DNA from: an uncultured Prevotella sp. | GTDB taxonomy: Bacteria > Bacteroidota > Bacteroidia > Bacteroidales > Bacteroidaceae | Length of the DNA: 5,921 nucleotides | NCBI GenBank assembly: GCA_934183135.1 | Contig: CAKPRX010000107.1 | Span: 1-5,921 of the forward strand | Direction of reading: 5' to 3' | Shown here: in pieces, positions 1 through 5,921 of the stretch | Layout of the letters: every line of letters begins with the position of its first letter | How positions within the stretch are numbered: position 1 is the stretch's first letter | The notes under the pieces: model-generated | Database searches by the model: none | What the model was told of the DNA's origin: nothing | What the model saw: only the letters and a program-made list of their open reading frames with translations | Translations under genes and position numbers: made by a program

Positions 1-1
1 C

Positions 2-1357
2 GACATGCCCTACATGATACCCGAGCAGTATCTGCCCATCGAGCTGCCCGAGATAGACAAGTACGAGCCCACCGAGACCGGCGAGCCGCCACTGGGCCGC
101 GCCAAGAAGTGGGCCTGGGACACCGCCAGCCACCAGGTGGTCGACAAGTCGCTGATAGACAATAAGACCATATTCCCCATCGAGCTATATACCATGCCCG
201 GCTTTGCCGGCTCGAGCGCCTACTACCTGCGCTACATGGATCCCCACAACGACCAGGCACTGGTGGGCCGCGAGGCCGACGAGTACTGGCAGAACGTAGA
301 CCTGTACGTGGGCGGCACCGAGCATGCCACGGGCCACCTTATCTACTCGCGCTTCTGGAACAAGTTCCTGCACGACTATGGCTACAGCTGCAAGGAAGAG
401 CCGTTCCAGAAACTCATCAACCAGGGTATGATACAGGGCCGCTCCAACTTTGTGTACCGCATCAACAACGACGACCACAGCGCCGCGCCGCGCTTTGTGT
501 CGCTCGGTCTCAAAGACCAGTACGACACCACCGCTATCCATGTCGATGTAAACATTGTACACGGCGACGTGCTCGACCTCGACGCCTTCCGCGCCTGGCG
601 ACCCGAGTTTGCCAATGCCGAGTTTGTACTCGAGGATGGCAAGTACGTGTGTGGCTGGGCCATAGAGAAGATGTCCAAGTCCATGTTCAACGTGGTCAAC
701 CCCGACATGATAGTAGACCAGTACGGTGCCGACACGCTGCGCCTCTACGAGATGTTCCTCGGCCCTGTCGAGCAGAGCAAGCCCTGGGACACCAACGGCA
801 TCGACGGCTGTCACCGCTTCCTCAAGAAACTGTGGAACCTCTACTTCGACCCGCGCAGTGGCGAGTTCAGAGTGAGCGACGGCGAGCCTACCAAGGAGAG
901 CCTCAAGAGCGTACACAAACTTATCAAGAAAGTTACCGGCGACATCGAGCACTTCTCGTATAACACCGCTATATCGGCCTTTATGATATGTGTCAACGAA
1001 CTGGGACAGCAGAAGTGCTGCAACCGAGAGCTGCTTACCATCCTGGCCGTACTCATAGCTCCCTTTGCGCCCCACATAGCCGAGGAGCTGTGGAGCCGTC
1101 TCTGCATGAAGGGCAGCGTATGCGACGCCCAGTGGCCCGCCTGGAACGAGGCTTACCTGGTAGAGAGCGAGATGCAACTCACCGTGTCGTTCAACGGCAA
1201 GGCCCGCTTCCAGAAAGTGTTTGCCGCCGATGCCTCGGTACAGGACATACAGGAGGCCACCCTGGCCGACGAGCGTACACATAAGTACACCGACGGCAAG
1301 ACCGTGGTCAAGGTCATCGTGGTACCCAAGAAGATAATAAACATAGTGATCAAGTAA
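2..1357 (+). CDS. leuS: Leucyl-tRNA synthetase, C-terminal half (5' end outside window)
   Basis: Cytoplasmic class I aminoacyl-tRNA synthetase that charges tRNA-Leu with leucine at the cost of ATP. The frame is open from the left edge: the codon before the first visible ATG is GAC, so that ATG is internal. About 451 residues are seen, roughly half of a bacterial LeuRS. In order: the end of the editing/catalytic insertion region, the second half of the Rossmann catalytic core (AYYLRYMDP near 224-240, [11 protein letters not shown] near 296-328, QGMI at 422-433), the KMSKS ATP-binding loop at 668-682, then the helical anticodon-binding domain to about 1150. The small C-terminal tRNA-binding domain begins near VSFNGKARF and ends [25 protein letters not shown], as expected for LeuRS. 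The KMSKS motif is intact and no frameshift is seen. The stop TAA at 1355-1357 directly abuts the next start. The family assignment is secure; only the N-terminal half, including the HIGH motif, is missing because of the window edge. Confidence 0.97.
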   Translation, partial: DMPYMIPEQYLPIELPEIDKYEPTETGEPPLGRAKKWAWDTASHQVVDKSLIDNKTIFPIELYTMPGFAGSSAYYLRYMDPHNDQALVGREADEYWQNVDLYVGGTEHATGHLIYSRFWNKFLHDYGYSCKEEPFQKLINQGMIQGRSNFVYRINNDDHSAAPRFVSLGLKDQYDTTAIHVDVNIVHGDVLDLDAFRAWRPEFANAEFVLEDGKYVCGWAIEKMSKSMFNVVNPDMIVDQYGADTLRLYEMFLGPVEQSKPWDTNGIDGCHRFLKKLWNLYFDPRSGEFRVSDGEPTKESLKSVHKLIKKVTGDIEHFSYNTAISAFMICVNELGQQKCCNRELLTILAVLIAPFAPHIAEELWSRLCMKGSVCDAQWPAWNEAYLVESEMQLTVSFNGKARFQKVFAADASVQDIQEATLADERTHKYTDGKTVVKVIVVPKKIINIVIK

Positions 1358-2314
1358 ATGACTATCAATCACCAAGTGATATGGAACGAGGTCAAGGATT
1401 ATATTTTTATAACCCTTGGCCTTTTATTATACACTTTCGGCTGGACGGTGTTTCTGCTGCCCTACGAGATTGTTACCGGCGGTGTTACCGGTATGTCGGC
1501 CGTCATCTACTATGCCACCGGCATCCGTATAGAGAACACCTACCTGGTTATCAACGTGGCCCTGCTACTCGTGGCCCTCAAGATACTGGGCCTACGCTTT
1601 CTCATCAAGACCATCTATGCCATCGTGGCGCTCTACTTCATGCTCAAGTTTGCACAGATGATGATGATGGGCAGCGACGGCCACTTTATCAGGATACTGG
1701 GCGACGACCAGAACTTCATGTCGCTCATCATAGGCTGTATGCTCACGGGCACGGCGCTGGCCATCGTGTTCCTGCACAACGGCTCTACGGGCGGCACCGA
1801 CATCATAGCAGCCTGTATCAACAAGTATCACAACTTCTCGCTGGGCCAGGTGCTCATCGGGGTCGACCTGCTCATCATCGGCAGCTGTCTCTTCATCCCC
1901 GAGTTTGGCGACGGCCTACAGCGCGTCTACAAGGTGGTCTTCGGCCTCTGCACCATGGTGGTCGAGAACTTTATGCTCGACTATGTGATGAACGCGCGGC
2001 GCGAGTCGGTCCAGTTTATGATCTTCTCTAAAAAGTGGCAGGAGATAGCCGACGCCATAGGCACCAAGATGGAGCACGGAGTAACCATCCTGGACGGCCA
2101 CGGCTGGTACACCGGCAAGGATGTCAAGGTGCTGTGTATCCTGGCCAAGAAGACCGAGAGTGTCACCATGTTCCGTCTCATCAAGATGATAGACCCCAAT
2201 GCCTTTGTATCGCAGAGCTCGGTTATCGGCGTCTACGGCGAGGGCTTCGACGAGATGAAAGTCAAAATACCCAAGCATGAGAAAAATAGTATTCGCAACC
2301 AACAACCCCAATAA
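1358..2314 (+). CDS. YitT family membrane protein with C-terminal DUF2179 domain
   Basis: A 318-residue integral inner-membrane protein of the YitT family, whose molecular function is not established; a transport role is often guessed. Hydrophobic segments lie at about residues 15-37, 40-56, 61-79, 81-100, 121-140 and 163-181, with a further apolar stretch near 189-211. The family glycine-rich motif STGGTDII is at residues 143-150. After the membrane part, residues about 215-300 form the soluble DUF2179 domain ([13 protein letters not shown] at 247-259, IDPNAF near 278-283, GEGFDEM at 294-300). The ATG start follows the leuS TAA with no spacing, and no Shine-Dalgarno is visible. This suggests expression depends on read-in from leuS. 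The last 12 codons overlap the next gene in another frame; this [13 protein letters not shown] tail lies beyond the recognisable domain and is probably poorly conserved. Confidence 0.93.
   Translation: MTINHQVIWNEVKDYIFITLGLLLYTFGWTVFLLPYEIVTGGVTGMSAVIYYATGIRIENTYLVINVALLLVALKILGLRFLIKTIYAIVALYFMLKFAQMMMMGSDGHFIRILGDDQNFMSLIIGCMLTGTALAIVFLHNGSTGGTDIIAACINKYHNFSLGQVLIGVDLLIIGSCLFIPEFGDGLQRVYKVVFGLCTMVVENFMLDYVMNARRESVQFMIFSKKWQEIADAIGTKMEHGVTILDGHGWYTGKDVKVLCILAKKTESVTMFRLIKMIDPNAFVSQSSVIGVYGEGFDEMKVKIPKHEKNSIRNQQPQ
2277..2314 (+). other. 38-base out-of-phase overlap of YitT gene 3' end and rdgB 5' end
   Basis: The rdgB ATG at 2277 lies upstream of the YitT-gene TAA at 2312-2314, so these bases are read in two frames. 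They encode the last 12 residues of the YitT protein and the first 12-13 residues of RdgB, including most of the conserved TNNPNK nucleotide-binding motif. The RdgB reading is constrained by its active site, so the YitT tail is probably the passenger. Confidence 0.9.
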
Positions 2315-2852
2315 GCTGCGCGAGATACGCGAGATATTGGGCAGCCGCTTCGAGGTGGTGTCGCTGGCCGAGATAGGCTGTCACGACGACATACCCGAGA
2401 CGGGCTCTACCCTGGAGGCCAATGCCCTGCAGAAGGCCCTGTATATACACGACCACTATGGTCTGGACTGTTTTGCCGACGATACCGGCCTTGAGGTCGA
2501 TGCCTTAGGCGGCGCTCCGGGCGTACACTCGGCCCGCTATGCCGAGGGCACCGACCACGACAGCGAGGCCAATATGCAGCGCCTGCTGCGCGAACTGGAC
2601 GGCCACGACGATCGCCAGGCCCACTTCCGCACCGTCATAGCCCTCATCATGGACGGCCAGACCCATCTCTTCGAGGGGCGCGTCGACGGTCGCATAGACA
2701 CCGAGCGCCACGGCCATGGCGGTTTCGGCTACGACCCCCTCTTCATCCCCGATGGCTACGACGACAGTTTTGCCGTGCTGGGCGACGAGGTCAAGAACCG
2801 CATCTCGCACCGCGCACGGGCCGTACAGCAGCTGGCCGACTATCTGCGCTGA
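2277..2852 (+). CDS. rdgB: XTP/dITP diphosphatase (RdgB/HAM1 non-canonical purine NTP pyrophosphatase)
   Basis: A cytoplasmic house-cleaning enzyme of 191 residues, the normal family length. It hydrolyses XTP, ITP and dITP to the monophosphate and pyrophosphate, keeping deaminated purines out of DNA and RNA. The HAM1 signatures are all present: the N-terminal nucleotide-binding TNNPNK at residues 8-13; [14 protein letters not shown] at 41-54; [22 protein letters not shown] at 67-88, with metal/catalytic D68-D69; GGFGYDP at 148-154; and ISHRARA at 176-182. The start is certain because the conserved first strand (KIVFATNN) begins two residues after this ATG and any downstream start would delete it. 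The gene therefore overlaps the YitT gene by 38 bases in a +1-shifted frame, which points to translational coupling. No Shine-Dalgarno is visible. Of 11 isoleucines, 8 are ATA, 3 ATC and none ATT. Confidence 0.97.
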   Translation: MRKIVFATNNPNKLREIREILGSRFEVVSLAEIGCHDDIPETGSTLEANALQKALYIHDHYGLDCFADDTGLEVDALGGAPGVHSARYAEGTDHDSEANMQRLLRELDGHDDRQAHFRTVIALIMDGQTHLFEGRVDGRIDTERHGHGGFGYDPLFIPDGYDDSFAVLGDEVKNRISHRARAVQQLADYLR

Positions 2853-2933
2853 CTTTAAGGCCATCTTTAGCCATCACATCAGCCTATATTGTTATACGAA
2901 TATCCATACCCCACCTATATTATTAGTCCCACT
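2853..2933 (+). promoter_or_regulatory. 81-base AT-rich gap, possible promoter/leader of the PorZ-like gene
   Basis: This is the only true intergenic space in the window and is clearly richer in A and T than the genes around it. It contains TATATTGT (2885-2892) and TATATTATTA (2915-2924). The first loosely resembles the Bacteroides -7 element (TAnnTTTG). TTTA at 2866-2869 could stand for the -33 TTTG element, but the 15-base spacer to 2885 is shorter than usual. No convincing rho-independent terminator was found: there is no GC stem followed by a T run. The case for a promoter rests on composition and position, with only weak motif matches. Alternatively this is an untranslated spacer inside one long operon. 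Confidence 0.25.
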
Positions 2934-4949
2934 GTGAACACCAAGTTTATCTCTACGCTGCTAATGACGGTCATTACGCTGCTCATGACGGCTCCCACCA
3001 CGCTGCGGGCCGCAGACGGCAGCCGGTGGAAAGCCTATATGGCTTACCACGATGTCACCGAGGTAGAGCAGGGCACCAATATGCTCTACGTGCTGGCCTC
3101 GGGCAACCTGTACACCTACAATACCCACGACCAGGAGCTACGTACCTACGACAAGACCTGCGGACTGAGCGACTGTGGCATAGCCCACATAGCCTGGAAC
3201 CAGCGGGCCGCCCGCCTGCTCATCGTGTACGACAACCAGAACATGGACCTTATGACGGGCCGTGGCTCGGACGACATCGTAAACCTACCCGACTACTACA
3301 GCAAGACCATGACCGAGGACAAGACGGTGTACAGCCTGTACAGCCATGACAGGTACGTGTACCTGTGTACCGGTTTCGGCATGGTCAAGGTCAATATGCA
3401 GACGGCCGAGATAAGCGAGAGCTATAACTTAGGGTTCAGGGTCGACTACTGCTATATACAGCAGAACTATATCTATGCGGCAGCCCCCGAGCACGGCCTC
3501 TTCAGGGCTTCGCTACAGGCCAACCTGATAGACAAGGCCAACTGGACGCGCGTAGGCGACTTCGCATACCGATACCCCAGCGTAGACCCCGAGCTGCTGG
3601 CCACGGTAAAGACACTCACCCCCGGCGGGCCCAAGTACAACCACTTCGGATTTATGCGCTTCCATAACGGCCGCCTGTACACGGTGGGCGGCGGCTATAA
3701 CGTGGTACAGGACCTGAGGCTCCCCGGCTGCATACAGGTAATGCAGGACGGCGAGTGGCAAATGTACGAGGACGACCTGAGCAACAAGATAGGGGGCGAC
3801 TACTTTATGGACATCAACTCGGTAGATATAGACCCGCTCAACGAGAGCCACGTGTTCGCCTCGGGCCGTACGGGCATCTTCGAGTTTCTTGGTGGCCAGT
3901 TTGTACGCCACTACAGCTACGACAACAGCGCCTTAGTATCTACCTACGGCACCGATAAGGAGTATGTGGTGGTACACAGCATCAAGTTTGACAGCAGCGG
4001 CAACCTGTGGTGTGCCAACAGCATCAATAACGAGAAAAACCTGCTCCGGCTGTCGCCCGACGGTCAGTGGACATCGCTCTTCAAGTCGCCCCTGAAGGGA
4101 CTCACCAACCTGTCGGGACTCATGTTCGACAGCCGCGGCCTGCTCTGGATGGTCAACAACAGCTGGAAGATCCCCTCGCTCTACTGCTATCAGCCCAGCA
4201 CCGATGCCATGAACAGCTACACCTCGTTTGTCAACGAGGACGGCACCAGCGTCAATGTCGACTATGTGCGCTGTGTGGCCGAGGACCTGAGCGGCAATAT
4301 ATGGATAGGCACCGTGGCAGGCCCCCTGATGCTGGAGCCAAGCGAGTTCAACCAGTCGCAGCCTGTGTTCCAGCAGGTCAAGGTGCCCCGCAACGACGGC
4401 ACCAACTACGCCGACTATCTGCTGGCCGGCGTAGACATCTCAGCCATAGCCATCGACGGAGCCGGGCGCAAGTGGTTTGGCACCAATGGTGCCGGCGTGT
4501 ATCTGATAAGCGCGGACAACATGACCCAGCTGGCCCACTTTACGGCCAGCAACAGCGCCCTGCTGGCCGACGATATAGAGTCGATAGCCATCGACGACCG
4601 CACGGGCGAGGTGTACATAGGCACCTCCAAGGGGCTGTGCTCCTACCACGGTGGGGCCACCGCACCGGTCGACGCGATGAACAAGGACGTAACCTATGCC
4701 TATCCCAACCCCGTGCGCCCTGACTATACAGGCCCCATCACCATCGTGGGACTTACCTACAATGCCGATGTCAAGATAGTAACCGCTAACGGCACCTTAG
4801 TGGCCCAGGGGCGTAGCAATGGCGGTACCTTCGAGTGGGACGGCTGCGACACCCATGGACGCCGGGTGGCCAGTGGCGTATATATGGTACAGACCGTCAC
4901 CGCCGATGGCGGCAAGGGCACCGTGTGTAAGATAGCGGTAGTTAACTGA
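2934..4949 (+). CDS. porZ: Exported beta-propeller protein with T9SS type A sorting domain, PorZ-like
   Basis: Predicted secreted/outer-surface protein of 671 residues, read from a GTG start at 2934. That start gives a good signal peptide: N2-T-K-F, an apolar core at about residues 5-21, and probable cleavage after A26 (TTLRA/ADGSRW). The N-terminal part (about 30-330) matches my recollection of the PorZ N-terminal propeller (MLYVLASGNLYTYN, then CGLSDCGIAHIAWN). The later part has two-component-regulator-type propeller repeats: GNLWCANS near 356, GLLWMVNN near 404, GNIWIGTVAG near 455, RKWFGTNGAGVYLI near 512 and GEVYIGTSKGL near 557. Residues 586-671 form the T9SS sorting domain (YPNPV at 590-594, then FEWDG, RRVASGVYMV and a terminal KIAVVN). 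In Porphyromonas gingivalis, PorZ (somewhat longer) is a T9SS component that binds anionic LPS and serves the PorU sortase. Another propeller-type T9SS cargo protein remains possible. No transmembrane histidine kinase part is present, so it is not a hybrid sensor. The stop shares one base with the next start. Confidence 0.8.
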   Translation: MNTKFISTLLMTVITLLMTAPTTLRAADGSRWKAYMAYHDVTEVEQGTNMLYVLASGNLYTYNTHDQELRTYDKTCGLSDCGIAHIAWNQRAARLLIVYDNQNMDLMTGRGSDDIVNLPDYYSKTMTEDKTVYSLYSHDRYVYLCTGFGMVKVNMQTAEISESYNLGFRVDYCYIQQNYIYAAAPEHGLFRASLQANLIDKANWTRVGDFAYRYPSVDPELLATVKTLTPGGPKYNHFGFMRFHNGRLYTVGGGYNVVQDLRLPGCIQVMQDGEWQMYEDDLSNKIGGDYFMDINSVDIDPLNESHVFASGRTGIFEFLGGQFVRHYSYDNSALVSTYGTDKEYVVVHSIKFDSSGNLWCANSINNEKNLLRLSPDGQWTSLFKSPLKGLTNLSGLMFDSRGLLWMVNNSWKIPSLYCYQPSTDAMNSYTSFVNEDGTSVNVDYVRCVAEDLSGNIWIGTVAGPLMLEPSEFNQSQPVFQQVKVPRNDGTNYADYLLAGVDISAIAIDGAGRKWFGTNGAGVYLISADNMTQLAHFTASNSALLADDIESIAIDDRTGEVYIGTSKGLCSYHGGATAPVDAMNKDVTYAYPNPVRPDYTGPITIVGLTYNADVKIVTANGTLVAQGRSNGGTFEWDGCDTHGRRVASGVYMVQTVTADGGKGTVCKIAVVN

Positions 4950-4951
4950 TG
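4947..4951 (+). other. TGATG stop/start junction between PorZ-like and acyltransferase genes
   Basis: The TGA stop (4947-4949) and ATG start (4949-4951) share one A, a classic arrangement for termination-reinitiation. Upstream bases show no Shine-Dalgarno, which is normal for Bacteroidota. The junction suggests the two proteins are co-produced from one transcript. Confidence 0.85.
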
Positions 4952-5921
4952 GCCATCCGACGCACCACACCAACGGCCAGCCATCGCCGGCTGGAATGGC
5001 TGAGCGTACTGCGTGGGCTCAATATCGTGCTGGTGGTAATGTTTCATGTACAGCTCATAGACATGGCTACCGGACAGAACCACGCGCTGTGCGAGCAGCT
5101 CCCTGCCCTGTTCACTCCCATAAGGATGCCATTCTTCATCTTTACCTCGGGCGGACTGCTGTACCTAAGCCGCATCAACAAGCAGTGGAGTGTGGGCAGG
5201 CTGTACTGGGATAAGTTTCAGCGCATCGTCATCCCATTCGCCTTCTTCGTCACCTTTTACTACGTGTTCAAGTTGGCTTTCAGCGCGATGGCCAAGACAC
5301 CGCCCCCCATGTCCATTCATTATTTCCTGGAAAGTTTTTACCGTTTCCCAGGCCACCCCTCGGCCCATCTGTGGTTTCTGGCTGTGCTCACCATTATGAT
5401 GGCTCTGTACCCAGTGTTCAGATGGCTGTGCGCGCATACATATATGATGACAGCGTTTCTCTTGCTGAGCATAGCCATATATCCTATAGACATGAGCCGC
5501 TATCTGCCCGATGTGTTCTACATCGCCCATCTCAATAAGTACCTCGTCTATTTCTTTGCCGGCATCTACTTCTTCAGATACCGGCTCTACCAGTATGTCA
5601 GTAACTATATAGCCCTCGCGCTGAGCGCCTGCCTGTACGCCGTACTACTATTCGCAGGGGGTGGCTTGTTTACCTCGCTCACGGGCATCGTTATGGCCGT
5701 ATCGGCCGGCATACTCATGGCCCGGCACAGGCCCAGTCTTTTCAGCAGCTTCCGCGACTATATCTACCAGATATACCTGCTCTCGCTGGTCTTCCAGTCG
5801 TTTGTCGAACTGGTACTGTGGAAACGGCTTTTCTATAACGAGCATCTGTTTCTGCTCTTCTACCTGCTCAACATCATGGCCGGCATCTACGGGCCCACGC
5901 TGATAGCCCGGACGGTACAGA
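4949..5921 (+). CDS. Acyltransferase-3 family membrane protein (3' end outside window)
   Basis: Polytopic inner-membrane acyltransferase of the OafA/NodX/WecH type (Acyl_transf_3). Members move acetyl, succinyl or similar groups onto cell-surface sugars or other small acceptors. The frame stays open from ATG 4949 to the right edge: 324 complete codons plus one base, so some C-terminal residues are missing relative to the usual 340-400. Family marks are LSVLRGLNIVLVVMFH (18-33, with the conserved R22 and H33), RMPFFIFTSGGLLY (59-72), KFQRIVIPF (89-97), HLWFLAVL (140-147), a KYLVYFFAGIYF segment (197-208), and DYIYQIYLLSL (270-280), the late iYLlH-like motif with L279 where a histidine often sits. 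About ten hydrophobic helices can be counted. The start ATG overlaps the TGA of the previous gene (TGATG), and the next in-frame ATG would remove R22, so 4949 is preferred. Acceptor and donor cannot be read from the sequence. T-rich codons and ATT isoleucines look somewhat more frequent here than in the upstream genes. Confidence 0.9.
   Translation, partial: MAIRRTTPTASHRRLEWLSVLRGLNIVLVVMFHVQLIDMATGQNHALCEQLPALFTPIRMPFFIFTSGGLLYLSRINKQWSVGRLYWDKFQRIVIPFAFFVTFYYVFKLAFSAMAKTPPPMSIHYFLESFYRFPGHPSAHLWFLAVLTIMMALYPVFRWLCAHTYMMTAFLLLSIAIYPIDMSRYLPDVFYIAHLNKYLVYFFAGIYFFRYRLYQYVSNYIALALSACLYAVLLFAGGGLFTSLTGIVMAVSAGILMARHRPSLFSSFRDYIYQIYLLSLVFQSFVELVLWKRLFYNEHLFLLFYLLNIMAGIYGPTLIARTVQ

Noticed and set aside
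185..1375. A 396-codon open frame on the minus strand across leuS
   Set aside because: It lies antisense to an unmistakable LeuRS. Its openness is explained by codon bias in GC-rich coding DNA, and its translation is rich in V, L, H and G with no recognisable domain.
1657..1671. ATG tandem repeat giving a run of four methionines in the YitT protein
   Set aside because: It is a short in-frame repeat in a loop between membrane segments, too short to suggest phase variation. A change of whole triplets would not alter the frame.
1381..2031. A 216-codon open frame on the + strand inside the YitT gene
   Set aside because: It is a frame-shifted shadow of the YitT coding region. The arginine-, histidine- and glycine-rich product has no domain logic, while the main frame has clear membrane segments and family motifs.
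2853..2880. Possible rho-independent terminator after rdgB
   Set aside because: There are only short GGCCATC/GCCATC direct repeats and T triplets. No stable GC stem followed by a T run is present.
2889..2933. TTG at 2889 as the start of the PorZ-like gene
   Set aside because: It would put a tyrosine- and proline-rich 15-residue stretch before the signal peptide, and these bases are AT-rich like intergenic DNA. GTG at 2934 fits better.
4067..4723. A 218-codon open frame on the + strand inside the PorZ-like gene
   Set aside because: It is a shadow of the propeller gene. The product is low-complexity R/H/Q/P-rich sequence, and the main frame carries the propeller repeats and sorting domain.
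1..5921. CRISPR array, tRNA/rRNA, insertion sequence or phage genes
   Set aside because: Nearly every base is accounted for by five recognisable genes. I saw no regularly spaced repeats, terminal inverted repeats, transposase motifs or tRNA-like cloverleaf.

Overview
The window looks like chromosomal DNA from a member of Bacteroidota, most likely order Bacteroidales. Four things point there. The fourth gene product ends in a type IX secretion (T9SS) type A sorting domain. The LeuRS and PorZ-like proteins read as Bacteroidales types. No start codon has a recognisable Shine-Dalgarno sequence. The order leuS, YitT-family gene, rdgB, PorZ-like gene is one I associate with this group (recollection, not a search). 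Coding DNA is GC-rich at third positions but uses ATA heavily for isoleucine. I cannot name the genus from this.

Layout: five genes, all on the + strand, tightly packed. (1) Positions 2-1357 hold the C-terminal half of leucyl-tRNA synthetase, entering from the left edge. (2) 1358-2314 encode a YitT-family membrane protein with a C-terminal DUF2179 domain, starting on the base after the leuS stop. (3) 2277-2852 encode the RdgB/HAM1 non-canonical purine NTP pyrophosphatase, overlapping the YitT gene by 38 bases. (4) After an 81-base AT-rich gap, the only real intergenic space, 2934-4949 encode an exported beta-propeller protein with a T9SS sorting domain, probably PorZ or a close relative. (5) 4949-5921 encode an acyltransferase-3 family membrane protein, sharing one base with the preceding stop and running off the right edge.

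The first three genes look like one translationally linked housekeeping unit (tRNA charging, a membrane protein of unknown role, nucleotide-pool sanitation). The last two look like a second linked pair concerned with the cell envelope. They may have their own promoter in the 81-base gap. There is no mobile element, CRISPR array, rRNA, tRNA or obvious rho-independent terminator. I see no wholly new system. The points most worth a second look are the 38-base out-of-phase overlap, the coupling of a PorZ-like T9SS protein to a membrane acyltransferase, and the ATA-dominated isoleucine codon use.
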